Assembly (NCBI GenBank): GCA_936440205.1
Contig: OW387133.1
Coordinates: forward strand, 65,596,374 to 65,660,373
Reading direction: 5' to 3'
DNA from: Lepidonotus clava
Taxonomy: Eukaryota; Annelida; Polychaeta; Phyllodocida; Polynoidae
Length of the DNA stretch: 64,000 nucleotides
Part shown: piece after piece, positions 13,801 through 26,428 of the stretch
Layout of the letters: each line of letters opens with the position of its first letter
How positions within the stretch are numbered: the stretch's first letter is position 1
Translations under genes and position numbers: made by a program
The notes under the pieces: generated by a model
What the model was told of the DNA's origin: nothing
Seen by the model: the letters and a program-made list of their open reading frames with translations, nothing else
Database searches by the model: none

Positions 13801-15368
13801 CTCAAAATTTTTAGAACCCCCAAGCCCAACTTTTGCCGAAATTTACAAGTAGCCACACCCCCAAACATTTCTCACTTGTTAAAATAATGCAATTATACAC
13901 GGTAAATCAGACTTTTCTGAGAAAAATATAGGAAATATACAATTTTTTTTGCAAAATATAGGAAAATATAGGAGTGCCAAAAAAACATAGGAAAATATAG
14001 GAAATGAAGGAAAATATAGTTTAGGAGGCAAAAAATGTGTTTGGGGTTCTACAGTGGCTATGTGTCACTTTTCCCGAGAATATACAATTTGATTACGACA
14101 TTTCTTTAGAGTCAGATTTATGCCTTTTGAAAATTTTCTTTACAAATAAAACCAATTATTCCACATAGAGTGACACCACTCATGGTAGAAACAAAAGCCT
14201 AATTGGATATCTAACTCGTGGTTTGCCTAAAATTAATTTCCAAACTTTGTCAATTTTCCATTACGTCAGACTCATTGGATTCTGACATTGGCACGAATGG
14301 GTCAAGTGAATCAAGTCGGCTCGTTGAATCCCATATTTGATGACAACATGCTGTCAACATCAGATTTTTATATTCTGAAAATTTTGTAAAAGGTATATCA
14401 AAATTGTAAATAATGTTTTTTATTATCTAAGATTTCCTATCCTCAGCCAGTCAGCACTGCTCGAGTCATGACAAAGGGATAAAATCTTGAAAGTTGGGCA
14501 ATAAATTTTGAGAAAACCAAAAATGCCAGAGACAGCATCTATATCTTATTAGAAACGTCATGGTCTGTATTATATGGAATAATTGAATTTATGTAAAATT
14601 TTTGTTTTTGAATTTGTGAAATTTCAGCCTGATCATAGCTTGATATTTCCACTTGAAATATCTACAAATCTTAAAGAAAATTGATAAATTCTTATTCTAC
14701 ATGTTCATACGATACCTTTTTATTAATATATTGTATGTAAAATTCTGCTCATTTTTTGATGAATTACAGGCTGTTTTCATACATGTATTTCTTAACTTTT
14801 GCAATATACATGTATATATGCCTCCTTACTCTTTGACACCTCTTCCAGGCCTTATCAGGAGCTTATTTGCATATCAATAATAGAGACAGACATGGCTCAA
14901 TCAGCCCAGGCCTTGTTTCCTCTCTATCTTATGTATCTCTATGCACTCATTAACTAAGTAGGAGAATATCAAGGGCTTCAAAATATCTTGTGAGCATAGG
15001 TGGCGCCCTGTTTCGCCGCCGACCCCTCCTGGATTTGCTTTTGTCCAGTTTTGGCCCTGCTTGAACATCAACTTCTTGTAATATCGCTCAACGGAGTTAA
15101 GACATTTCAGGGTTAAATTGCCACAAATAGTATAAAAACAGACATACCTGCTATTAGATAGGGTCCATACAAGTTGTTGGAGCTGTCTTATTACTGTGTG
15201 GCCAATGTTTACTTTGGTCGAACATTTATTCTTGTCATCTTGCTGTCCGTTCGGCCCCGGCGTTTTCGACAAAATTTGTCCACTTTCATATTTTTGATTG
15301 TCAGTGTCATTGAAATAATCTAAAGAAGTTAGAAGTTGTGTCAACTCTCTTGATGTGAGCAAATGCAT
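1896..15368 (-). CDS. THADA: THADA-family (Trm732-like) HEAT-repeat protein, N-terminal about 920 residues in 15 exons, 3' partial
   Basis: THADA and yeast Trm732 are large helical-repeat scaffolds; Trm732 partners Trm7/FTSJ1 in 2'-O-methylation of tRNA position 32. Exons in transcription order: 15368-15148, 9770-9596, 9034-8926, 8618-8461, 8075-7950, 7734-7620, 7275-6596, 6370-6258, 5125-5054, 4621-4396, 4130-4037, 3487-3293, 2998-2846, 2599-2490, 2110-1896. Every junction has AG and GT and keeps reading phase, giving about 920 codons, close to the human spacing. From memory of human THADA, I match 'LTMSWTIKGKHNLL', 'NYKYLIHGLIAVMKTGR', 'CHQDEDVRLDAFGILC', 'SPGASYQRLKTSLDWV' and 'LLQTGLRLCNSAKPHESE'. 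The start Met at 15368 is preceded in frame by TAA. The gene runs off the left edge. The first exon is the least certain, resting on phase fit and weak similarity. Confidence 0.85.
5390..5480. repeat. GA-rich microsatellite
   Basis: Low-complexity gaga/gacaga tract on the plus strand inside a THADA intron, between the exons at 5054-5125 and 6258-6370. Long readings on both strands here are compositional artefacts. Confidence 0.85.
5702..6190. repeat. Tandem direct duplication of about 243 bp (two copies)
   Basis: Copy 1 (5702-5944) and copy 2 (5945-6190) both begin 'gggggcattcccgacctac' and end 'ggactat(t/c)gac'. They share landmarks along their whole length, including 'acagacttatttatgct', 'cactctcaaggcatt', a poly-C run and 'gggccaagtta'. 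Small differences are scattered through both, so the duplication is not recent. It lies in a THADA intron. I do not recognise the family. Confidence 0.9.
10078..10142. repeat. Perfect 65-bp palindrome (32-bp arms, 1-nt centre)
   Basis: The left arm, 10078-10109, includes 'ccccacccccactccttg'. The right arm, 10111-10142, is its exact reverse complement, and one base (c at 10110) lies between them. The arms are C-rich and G-rich. It lies inside THADA intron 1 with no open reading. Confidence 0.95.
12979..13692. mobile_element. Candidate non-autonomous DNA transposon with 15-bp terminal inverted repeats
   Basis: The left end 'caggggcggatccag' (12979-12993) and the right end 'ctggatccacccctg' (13678-13692) are inverted copies with one mismatch. 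Both ends are flanked by 'gataa', a possible 5-bp target duplication. The interior holds a gagt microsatellite (about 13121-13140) and a purine-rich tandem repeat of about 35 bp with 'gccaggaggggaagc' (about 13440-13660). No transposase is seen. The terminal sequence recalls hAT-type ends, but hAT elements make 8-bp duplications, so the superfamily is open. Confidence 0.6.
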
Positions 15369-17861
15369 AGCTTGAAATTACATGAATGCAATACTACCTG
15401 CAAAATTGATATAATCTACAAAGTTGACTGTCCGTCAGCTTTGGCAGCAAAACAGCCGTAAAATCAACACAAACAAGCCACTCCCCACGTGAGAAATAGT
15501 CTCAACTCGAAGGAAAATAGTATTATTTCATCTATCAAATGGCTAGTGTCTCTTGATACATTTTACCCAATACTTTATATTTATCATGTTGTTGTGTAGT
15601 ATATTTCTTGTTTATCTATTATTACAATTCTTAGGATGAATTTTAAGATTTTGGGGTAGAGACTATCGAGGTCAAATGAGAACGAGGTTGTGAGGCCGAC
15701 CAAGTGGAACACTGAACTTAGGTCATGGAATTCCAAATATTTAGCCCCTTTTACAAGTAATACATTCTCGCCTTTCGTCCGATGGTGATAAATTGTGATA
15801 TATGGAAGCCAAGCTTGGTAAGTGTCATATTTTTATAGCCGATCAAGCTTATTTATATGTTGAAAACAGCGTGTAAACTTCGCGACCCCCTCGAGACAAG
15901 TCGCCCCTGTCTGTTTGTTCACTGTGAGAGGGACTGTAGAACGGTGTTCATTCTGGAGCCCCAAAAGCTTTCAACCACTTCTTTCTTCGAGTCATAGCAT
16001 GGTCAATTCTCTTATTCCTGTTTGACGAAATATGGTTGATATTACAGTGTGTAACATATCCTCTTTTCAAAAGAGTAGCCTCATGAGATTGTATGGAGGC
16101 TGGAGTTGGTTTAGGTTGTAAACATACTGCAAAGGAAAAGCCATAGTACTATCTACACCTAACTTACTCAGTCTCAGTACGCACGCGTCAGAGCCTGAGG
16201 TACTTTTTTGTATTTAGATGCAATTCTCTTGGTCCATGCTACGTCATTCTACTTCCGGTAGTGCCTCAGAAAACTTTGATTTCTGCCTTTGCATACGTTT
16301 TTAAAGGAAATACTTTCAATTTCCCTTCTCCAGTCAATCATTAGATACATTTTCTGTCATCAGTTATATTTTTTCTAATCTTATTTGCAAAATATGATAC
16401 TTTGACAGTTATTTTGCAGTGGTTTCTCCAGCAGTTTTTCCCTCATAATTTAATGTAACGAAATCAATCATTTCTTGTTAAATATTTACTTTCCCCTTCT
16501 CAAATGGATTAAAATGCTTAGAGAAATACTACAGCTAAAATATATCGAAGTATTTCCAAAGGTTAAGATCTTTTGATGAAATAATCTAGAATGAAAGTAT
16601 GTCGCTTTAAATAGTACAGGAGAGGCGATAATTGGGGGAGATGCCTCAGAAATAAAAAAGGAAGTGCCGAATCGGCCATTGCGGACCGTGAGAATAAATA
16701 CAGTTGAAAACTAATATGATAATATGTGTAAACCATATTGGTGTACAACTCTAGTACATAGATCTAACTCAGTCCCAGGTAATGAGGACCATTCAATCCC
16801 TGCAGTTTTCCACTTTATTGCATCCCCCGTTTTCTCCAAACTTGAACGAACTAAAAATGGGTGCAGTGGTTTCTGTCTTATATAATTTATACAATTTTCC
16901 TGAACACAACACATAGCTATTTTATTTGCTCTAAGGCTAAGTTTGTATCTAGTCACTTGGGGGGGGGGGGGAGAGACAAATGTCGGATAATAAGTTAACG
17001 TTAGTCAAAACTGACAAAAGTCGGACATTTTTTGTATATTAATTATTTATGAGAAAAGATTAAAAAGTATATGCATGATGTATATATATTTTTCTTTTGT
17101 ACACTAGAAATTGGTTGACCAGGTGTTTTTGACTGGTGTTTTAGTCGCACACACATAGAGCCTTTTTTTTTTTTTTAGAGACAGTAACTAGATCTACTCA
17201 GTCTTTGAATTTGGTTTTCTCATCTAATAAACACATATTTTCATTGTATCAAAGTTTAACCATTTTTCTACTTTGAAAAAAAATTGATATGACTGAAAAC
17301 TGTTGACAAAATGATATGTTTATACGAGCTTAACCCTTCATGCATTAACATTATGTTCTCTACCTTGCTTTGAGACATTATTATATGATAGCAAAAATAT
17401 ACATTTATTTAAAAGAAAATGCATTAGATGAGGCAAAAATATTGAAAAACTACAAATAAACGTCCGACATTTGACCAAAAAAATAAAGCAGGCTTCTTTT
17501 GGAATGTCCTCTTAGAATTGTAAAAAATGTATTCAGAGTTTTAGATAAGGGCTTTTCCTAATTTCTGGTAAGCACAGATATTACAAAAGATTAACTTTTG
17601 CAACTATTTCATAAAAAATACACAAAAGTGTCCGAATGTCTACACTTCTTCCCCCAACTTAGTTCAATCCCTATCAGACTAGTGAATTTTGTGGACAATT
17701 AGCCAAATGGCCTAGTGCAAATTATAATGACTGAAATGTCCAAATCACATTGCCAGGAACTGAAAATCTATTGAAAACGACACATATCAATTATGTTGTG
17801 TCAAAGATTGAATGCACTTGGAAACATGGTAAAGCATAGGCGAAAAATACAATTTCCTTTT

Positions 17862-18120
17862 ACTTTTAGGCCAAGGGGGGGGAAAAATTGCATTCCGGTA
17901 ACCCAACCTAACCTATTTTTTTGCCCCGACCCAACTTTTTTTAAAGGCTTTTTAGTGAAACATATGATTTTGTGAAATATCACAGAAATTAAGATTTTCT
18001 TTTCATTATAAGCAATTTAAAACAAGGATTTAAAAAAAATAAAAAATTACCCAACCTACCTACTCTACATTTTTGGCTGATGTTACAAGAAGGCAACAAT
18101 TTTTTTTAGTTGGCCTTATT
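17862..18120 (+). repeat. Dispersed repeat copy A (forward)
   Basis: AT-rich segment with 'aacccaacctaaccta', 'gcccc-gacccaactttttt', 'acccaacctacctac' and an ending 'ggctgatgtt'. The same landmarks appear in reverse complement at 19531-19840, so the two are diverged, oppositely oriented copies of one family. No coding content is seen. Confidence 0.6.
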
Positions 18121-19530
18121 TCTATCACTAATTTCGACGTTTCTTTTTGTTTTGTTTTTACATCCATTAATTAACAAAAGTGAGTAACTCATAGTATAAT
18201 ATTATGTAATCAATTCAAGTGTTTTGTAAGTACAAGTGCAGTTTGCGTCAGACTTCTGCAAATTTTCACTCTTGTGAGCTTGTGTGAAAAAAAAAGTTAA
18301 AGCAACGGTATCATCCATGCATTGTCTATGTTAGGGGCCGCACCATAGTGTTTCGTGTTTCATAGTTGTTTTTCGCCATTTTATAACGTAATCTGGAGAC
18401 GTTATCGGTTACGTCAGTAATTTGGTGTCGCTTTTAGGGATTTACTTTATCATGAAGTGACGTCCTGAGGGACGATAGCATGGTTTTAAAGCCACAATAT
18501 CGTCCATGTGTTGCAAAAGTTAAGGGTTCCCAGGGATTTACCTTAACATACAGTTACTAGTACCGGGTACCTGTCGGTCTAGTGCAATTAGTTAGCAACT
18601 AGTCCAGTGGACTAGCAAAAAATTAAAAAATGCTAAATGCTATCTTCATATGGGCAAGTGAAATTTTGATACGGGCTAGTGCAAAGATGGAACCACTAGC
18701 CCGGTGGACTAGTGGACAGAATAGTTAAGGAAAACCCCTGGCTCCACCCCTTAAGGTCTGGGCACATATACCAACTAGATCGACAGTTGTAGATCTTCTG
18801 TCTATGACTGGGTGGTCGTGGAGAGCTTATTTAAGTTAATTGATGATAAGGCAAATTTTATGATTTTTGAGTCTGAAGCCCATGGCACATACACCAACTG
18901 CTCCCGACTCAACTCAACTGTTGAGTCGGGTCGGGCTCTATGTCAAGGCATTTAGTCTTGTCGTGGCTGGTGTGATCCTTTGCACTTTCGGAACATCATC
19001 TGACAACATCATTGGTCAAGTCACAAATTTGGGACCAATGAATGGCAGTTATAACGTATTAAATTAAATCTGTCTCACGGATGATAGCGTGGCTGTGAGG
19101 TTTATCCCTAAGTGCTCACTGATAAACTTTCACTCTTTAGGTTTCTTAGCTGTCAGTCAGCTAATCACGGGTCCAGGGCCCATTCTCCTACCAGACGTTG
19201 TACATTTTTTTTTTTTTTTTTTTTTTTTTTTCACATAACAGGTGGACAGTGTCTGTGGTGAACTCGGTCTATGGTAATCTCCGTTCGTTTCATAATCATA
19301 ACCTTATGATATCCACAGTAGTTTGAAAAAATAGTTTTACGGAGTAGAAGAATCATTACCAAACATTTTCGGGGGCATATCGTTTATCTTTCATAGGTTT
19401 AAATCTAAAGTGAACCATTTTATCTACTTAATAAATCACCGCCATTTTGCAGTAGTTAAAACTGAAGCAAGAACCATAACCATGATTTACAAAGAAGCAC
19501 CAGGCCAAAAAGAAATAGTTGTATTCAAGT

Positions 19531-19840
19531 AACATCGGTCGAAAAAATAAGGGTAGGTAGGTCGATTTTATTTTTTCTACAATTTTCTTTTACTGTCACA
19601 AATAGACTCAGGCATTCTTGAAAATTCAGAAAACATGCAAAACAACCTTGGGAACAATTTCCAGCATGTAGAACACACGAGTTGATCAAATATATACCAT
19701 TTCCTTTAATTAAAGTCAGTTTATCGAATTTTAATAGTTTTTAGAAAAAAAAATATCAACAAAAAGTTAGGGTAGGGCCAAAATATTAGGGTAGGTCGGG
19801 TTATCTGAAAACAATTTTTTGAGGCCACATTGGTCGTGAA
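19531..19840 (-). repeat. Dispersed repeat copy B (reverse)
   Basis: Begins 'aacatcggtcg', has 'agggtaggtaggtcg' and 'gttagggtagggcc', and ends with 'gaggccacattgg'. Read on the minus strand it follows the same order of motifs as 17862-18120. It is probably a short non-autonomous element. The family is not recognised. Confidence 0.6.
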
Positions 19841-20518
19841 TGAAGTTAAATGGTGTTCATTTTGGCTGAAATTAGATAAAATATTGGAATGTTGGTCAAG
19901 TTCACCAGCGGATCAACTTAACGAGTATCCCCCATTATAATGGCAAAGAAAGGGTTCTGTTTTCTGTTTTCAGTCGGAAAAACTGTAGAAAAGTAATTTG
20001 TAAAAAGTTATCCACTCACCTGAAAAATCGAAGTGACTATTGCTTTTATAGGGTGCCCATGCTATGACACACAGTGCAATATGCGAGGGAAATACCATTT
20101 ATGAGAGAATTATCTATCCATTCAGTGATTTTAGGTCAGCGGTGAATAATGATAATAAATTTTAGAACTTTTTATAATTTGTGTAACGCTGCCTTGGTGG
20201 ATTATCCTGTACTTCAGAAGGACCTCATATTACAAATTTTACAAGCTGACGTTAATACGGTTTATAGTAAGAGAGATCTGTTTGACAATTTCAAAGTCTA
20301 AAAACATAGTTGGGTTCAGTTAACCCGACCTAGATATTCACTCCTACCATAACTTTTTCCTAGAAAATGTTCTTTAAAAAAAGATAGAATATACACTTAA
20401 TGTTCCGAAAATGTTACGTTTGGTCTCAGAAAACGTATTTTTAGATTTTGGAATTTGTTTTAGAGGCTATAAAAGGTAAGCCTGAGTTGATAACGATGTT
20501 AAAAGAGGTGATAGTTAA

Positions 20519-21224
20519 GGATAGACAACTGTAGGCAGAGGGTGATCCGTGCTAGCCAACCCTACTCTGTTATTATATTAGGTACAATTTCATGTCATAT
20601 GCCAAATAAAAGGTCAATTTTTGCTCTATCTAAGGATATAAAAAGTTTTATAATTGTACTTTTATTATGGGAATTAGGAATTTAAAATGGATATTTTCAC
20701 TTTTATTTTTTGAACAAGTGTATCTCTGTCAATTTTCAATATAAATGGATGAAATCTTTTGTGAAAGTCACAAACATTCCTTTGGAGGGAACCGTGTCTC
20801 AGATTCTTTATTTAGGCCTTGATTTTTGTTTTACATAAAAAAACGGGTAACTTTTTGTGATTTTTTCCAAAATAAGTTTCTACATTTCATAAAACAAAAA
20901 CTAGGACCTAAATAAAAAATTTGAGACACAGTTCCCTCTGAATGCCCCTTTACTATGTATATTGAAAATTTCAAGTTTGTGAATAAATTATTAAGAGAGA
21001 TATCCTTGTTCAAAAAATAGTAGTCAAAAATGAATTTTTCAAATTCCAGGACTTCATACACAGGTATAATCAATGACATATTTTTTTAATTCATATCATT
21101 AGAAAGGATTCTTTATTAGCTATTTAGTGATGTATAGTATTTAAAGGATATTAATAGTGCATAGAAATGGTAAGCAGAATACCCCAACAACAGCAAAACA
21201 CCCGTTATCAACAGTTGTCTATCC
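20519..21224. mobile_element. 706-bp inverted-repeat element (MITE) flanked by TTAA
   Basis: The ends are 'ggatagacaactgt' (from 20519) and 'acagttgtctatcc' (to 21224), perfect 14-bp inverted repeats. Both are bordered by TTAA, at 20515-20518 and 21225-21228, which fits a TTAA target-site duplication as made by piggyBac- and Kolobok-type transposases. A second, longer imperfect inverted repeat lies inside, with 'gagggaaccgtgtctca' near 20787 facing 'gagacacagttccctc' near 20922. There is no transposase, so it is non-autonomous. Confidence 0.75.
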
Positions 21225-23319
21225 TTAAAAGAAAAAAATCCTACCATCCTAACCAATTTTATCTACCAACGCTAATTCTAATACAACTATGATTTGGAGT
21301 GAATTTTGTCAGACAGAGTGTTTGTTTGATATCCTGGTTGCTGGTGTTCTGCTGTGAAAATCAACCTGCATGATGGGGACCGGTGACACTTGTTAGGAAA
21401 TCGTATCTAACTTTCTAACACATTTCATCCCGAGGAACGGCTAAGAGGTTTCAATTCCTTGTCATTATGATGCCGATAGGCCTCGTTGTATAAGTATCAT
21501 GATTTATTCTGGCATTTTCTTTAATGAAAGAATTGGTTCTACATTCTAGTCCCCATTGGGCCAAGCAGGGGTATATCACTAAAGATATGTACTGAATGTC
21601 ATGGACCTCCGTCTGGTTTATTCTTCTCCGACACCCTCCATACAGATACTTGAATGATACACTGGATAGTATAGTGATTGTACCAACAATCAAGTTGAGT
21701 CGAGCAGGGCTCGACAAATTCCATATAGACGGGGTTACCCTCTGGGCTACTAACATTATATTGATGGGTGCCCAGTACCAGACCTAGTAGCTCCGATTTT
21801 TTTTATAGAAAATACGTAATGTAGTTTATTTAATTTTTCGCTCTTTTAGTGTCAAACACTAAAGACAATATTATTTGGTTTAGATTGTGCGCATTGAGCC
21901 AGACATGAGCAGGAACATAATGCTCAGCTGACACCGAGTGCAATTTGAAATAAGTTCACGTCAGATTTCAGATTTAAGTCTTTATATCACTTTTTATGAA
22001 CCCAACATTAAAAGAGGTAACGTAATATTTCTTATCCTAATGCATTCTTTGCAGCTTTTCTTAGGATAGACAGACTCGAAGCTTTCGTTAAATACTAATA
22101 GATTCCAGATTTTTATACTAATAAATGCTTACTTTAAATCCCGTTACAATTCATAATGTCTGTGATAGTAGTTCAACTGCATATGTTGCCAATAGATGTA
22201 TAATCGTCTGTGTCATTCAGTACTTGCTGGAATGCTGTAGATTCATTGTCAGTTTGCATACCATGGCTGTTACTGAAAGGGCAGCCTTAGTTTATTGACA
22301 ATTATAATGATAACAAACAGTGTTTTTGTATGCTACGGTTTTCGTAATTATTGGGCAGCATTTCGGCTATGTTATGTGGTTTTGTGCACAGACTATTTTA
22401 AAATGTGATTTTGATGAATCAAGATGAGACAAGTCTACCCCAAATGTGCAAATTCTGTCAAGGCTGCCACCTTGCGCCACGTTTAGGTACTACGCTATCC
22501 TGTACCCCTCACCCTACCCCCTCGGCGGGTCAGTCTCCCCCGTCCCTTCACCATGGAAACGTCTCCGGGCTGAGAGCTCTATAGCTGAGCCTACCAGAAC
22601 CGGTTACCATGGTTACTCAGCTCACCTTTCGTTCCTTTGGTATTTCTCATGTACATCCTGGATTATAATACGTGATAACTTCGCCTGTGATAAATACTAG
22701 TCTAGTCATTTTGTTGGATGGTATTTCGTGATTTAACGGCAAACTTCATATCCAACAATGATTGTCGGGTAAGTAGAAATACTTCGATTTTTCCCAATGA
22801 CATTTATTATAGGATGAGGGGGCACTCCAATATTGTGTAGACTATGTATTAGTTTGAAAGGGGTATGTTTTCTACATCACAAAACATGGATGGGTGGAAA
22901 ACATACATTATTGCAGGTCCCATATGATGCCTGTCTTTGCAGGTGGAAAGACAGTTTGAGGGGAAACTTCGTAGATGCTCCAAGGTCCAAGATATTTGTC
23001 TGACGTTTGCCCAAGTCCTGGTTTTTAGTGTCTGAGTTGGAGAGAGGGAGCAAGGTTGAAGCCAGTGCCACAGCCAGTACTAAAAAACACAGTGATATTC
23101 TGAATACTATCGACTGTCTTGATTCTGACACCAGCCAAAGGGAAACGTGCATATTTTTACTGTTGTCATCTCTTCCCATCCCTTAATGTTGACATTCTTC
23201 CCTACGTGTGGATCAATTAATCTGCACGCTGCTCAAAAGGGTGTTTCATTTCATATGGTTCTTTGTAACCAGTAGGGAAAAAATTATATATAAATATATG
23301 ATACTTGACATTATCATTA

Positions 23320-23358
23320 AAAAAGATGTTGTAAAATGACATTTTACAACATCTTTTT
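23320..23358. repeat. Perfect 39-bp hairpin palindrome
   Basis: The arms 'aaaaagatgttgtaaaatg' and 'cattttacaacatcttttt' are exact reverse complements around a single central a. The loop is far too short for a microRNA precursor. It sits in the intergenic region upstream of the FRMD6-like gene. Confidence 0.95.
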
Positions 23359-26300
23359 CACTTGCATATGTGTACCTGTCCATCTTGAATCCGCTGTGGA
23401 AGAGGGCATACATAAGCATATTGCTTAAGGTTAACCTGTGCTCCCATACACTGTGTGAGAGGACGTGTGCATCACATTCTTAGCTCGGAGAGGTAGTTGC
23501 CAACGCGATGGCCTATTCTGAATGCCTCCCTACTGACCGATGCGGTTTTCTGTTGTTAAAATAGCAATCGCGCAGTTGTAATCCTGACCTAGTATTTGTC
23601 TACAATAAATCACAGCAGGAGAGCATGCCTGCATACGCCGATAAAGTGTGCACGGCCGGAGAAGTGTAGTAGTATGGCACTGGTGTATTTGATAAAATAC
23701 ATGTGTTTCCACCTATCCTCTCCAACCCCCTTCACCAGTCCGAAAATAATTGGTCTGACAAAGAAATGACAACAAGTAAACAGCAAAGCATGAATTTAAG
23801 GGTTTCAGATTCTAAAAGCGATGTTAACCCTGTTCATTGGGTGAATATCAGAGGTTGAGTAGAGTTGCACTGCGTTCTCTTAGTATTTGGATTTCCCCTG
23901 TTATTCTAGGCTCCAATACCTTGTGCAGTGTTTGTGTACTGACCTGTTCTAGTCTACTTGCTGGCTGACAGCCAGGTAAGTGAGCGTCACCTCCACAGCC
24001 GGCCGGCATTCCGCACATTCCTGCCTTTGTGCGTGTCTCTGTAACCAGCCGCCCGAAGGTAAAGGGCCCGTTCGGAAAACCACCTACAGCTGGGCAAGCC
24101 CAGGAGGGGTTTACCCCAGGTGCCCTTCAGTGAATGCCTCCAGGCATTGTTCAGAAAGCCGAGCCCGCCTTTGATCTAAAGAGCATAGTGTTAGCGTATC
24201 TAAAATGAGAAAGAGGGAACCCTGAGATATTGTTTGCACTCAAAAACCAATTAAAAGTGTGTGGACAGTGTATAAGGAGAATTTGTGGCATTGTTATATA
24301 ATATGTAGTTAGTCTTGAGGGGCGGCCTCAATTCCATTGTGGTTTTCAAATTTTTTGACTTAAAATATTGACATGGATGGAATGTTGTTTCCCTGCTCTT
24401 TTAGAATTGGAATGAAATTTATTTCAAATTCACTTTAATCTGGTGCATGTTCGCCGACAAGAATTTGTCATCTCTAAATCGTCGTGAGTTTCCCATCGTT
24501 AGAGCCTGGCTGAACAGGCACAGGTAGATAAGCAGAAAGGGGCTTATGTCGCCTCTATTGTGAGTTTCGTTTACCTACAATATAGAACATAGAAACTTCA
24601 TGACTAGCATTTTAACCTTATGTGGAAAACTGTAAAGGGAAAATAGGCCAGATATATACATGATATATTTTTGGTGCATATTCTAATAAGACCTTTTGAA
24701 TTAGGTTCGTATTCTGAAATATGATCGTGGGAGGGAAACAATGATATGATCTATTTAGACCCTCATAACCAATGTTCGCCCTTGGGATGTTGAAGGAAAA
24801 AGTACATCGTAATAAGACATGGTTTTCAAACGTACCACTTTGTTCGTACTAACCAACTGCAGTTCTCGTTCTCCTCGTGACATTTTCTGTACTTTCTTTA
24901 TACCCAGAAGAGTGGGAAGATATGATTTCATACCCAAACTGGATGTTTTTACCTTCCTTCAACCCTTACCCCCATCTGCCCCCCCCCCCCCCCCCCCCGC
25001 CAATACCAACTCCACTCCCACCCACCCTCCAGTGTTTACAGCGGCCTCTTCACCTTCTGCCAACCTTGTCCTAAGTATAAGCCCACCAATATAGGCTGAA
25101 TACAGAAAACTGACCCTTTCACCACAATAATACGTCAACAGTAGGGGGTCCCTTCCACACCTGTGCTTCAATTATACCGCGCTATTACCTGTAAATGTGG
25201 CGCTGTGGTAAAGAATGGGGTTGGGCACGATTAAAAGCGCAATAAATGATTAGTCAGAAGCGTCCACATACTTGCGGCCCGAGAGTGTCATGTTTTGTGG
25301 TGGTGTCAGTAATTCAAACAATGCAGCTCTGCGTACACCTTTTTCTCCCCTTACCTGCCGACAGGGGTCAAGGATAGAACTTACCCATCTTATTCTGGTT
25401 GTCTACTAGTGAGTCAGGTTACGTTGCTTATGTGAAAATATAGCGTGATCTCACTATATTTATCGAGATTCCCGCCCAACGTGGCGTTTTTAATCGAAAT
25501 CAGATGTCCTTATTATGTTTCCAACTTGAAGAATAAGATGCATACCCCTCTACAGGCTAACCTCAGAATGCGCTTATGATAACAGTTTATACTAGTCATG
25601 ATGTTTAATGTAAGTTTGTAAAACTAAAAGGTGTAAGTTAGCAGTTAGGAGATTCTAATGTCAATTTCTAGCTCAAATAGCAAATATGAAAAAACTATAT
25701 AAATAATTTGCGTCTATCTTAAAGTGGTAGTACATTTATCCTATGACATTCCTCGGCAACGTAACGTCTCCTCCTTGCCCGCACCCGGATATATTAGGTT
25801 CTGCGCTCAACTGGAGGGCCAACAACTCGTAGAAAATGTAAACAAAAAGAAACGCTGTAAAAACAGGCAACGTGTACCCTCTCTGCACTCAGTCTAGGGG
25901 GAAATAGACGAACATCGGTAGTTACCATGAGTACGGCGAAAGGTTTAAGATAAAGATGTTTACACAGCTCTTACCTCTCTGCATCATTACTTTTGGCCTG
26001 ACTCAATATTGCTATTCCATGCTTCCGTTACTTTCTTGTTCATCGTCTTTTCAAACGAGCCAAAGTTTTAACATGTTGCATAGATCTGCACTTTAGAAAT
26101 TCCTCAATTGTCTTCTGTTACGCTCTTTACCTAGAATGATCCGAAACAAAATTGTATCCTACTCACCAGAACCTATTTAGTTACATTATACTCCAATTAC
26201 CCTCGGTGTATAGATCAAATCATATCATGATCAAATATGAACAAATCTTATTCTGTAGGAGCGGTTAACGACCCTACATGATAAATAACTCATTCCTGAT

Positions 26301-26428
26301 ACGCGCTGGCATTATTTCTATTGCACCAGATAAGACAGTAGTCTAAAACATTAAGACAGAGCCTAAAATGCCCTCTCTCTGTTTGCAGGTTGACATTCCA
26401 GAAGGGGCTGTATGGGAAGAAAGGGGCA

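Larger units (their letters stand above)
9771..15147. other. THADA intron 1 (5.4 kb), noncoding
   Basis: The interval joins the start exon (donor GTATGT at 15147) to the second exon (acceptor just above 9770). It contains the 65-bp palindrome at 10078-10142, a poly-C run at about 12332, repeated 'ataggaaaatatagg' motifs at about 12.77 and 13.92-14.02 kb, and a candidate DNA transposon at 12979-13692. A short GC-rich island lies at about 11.06-11.2 kb. No conserved exon was recognised. Confidence 0.6.
15369..26388. other. Intergenic region and 5' region between divergent THADA and FRMD6-like genes
   Basis: No conserved coding exon was recognised in these 11 kb. The interval contains a long poly-T (19205-19231), poly-G near 16961, poly-C near 24980, opposite copies of a dispersed repeat (17862-18120 and 19531-19840), a TTAA-flanked inverted-repeat element (20519-21224) and a perfect hairpin (23320-23358). 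The sequence 'gacagccag' followed by GTAAGT at 23976 is a strong donor and could end a 5' untranslated exon of the FRMD6-like gene. THADA promoter elements should lie just above 15368 but I cannot point to a specific one. Confidence 0.5.

Noticed and set aside
22877-23179. 100-residue minus-strand reading with a hydrophobic stretch
   Set aside because: There is one hydrophobic segment but no known family, no clear splice context and no conserved pattern. It is likely chance.
24819-25171. Proline-rich reading and its antisense partner
   Set aside because: Both come from the poly-C run near 24980 and its flanks.
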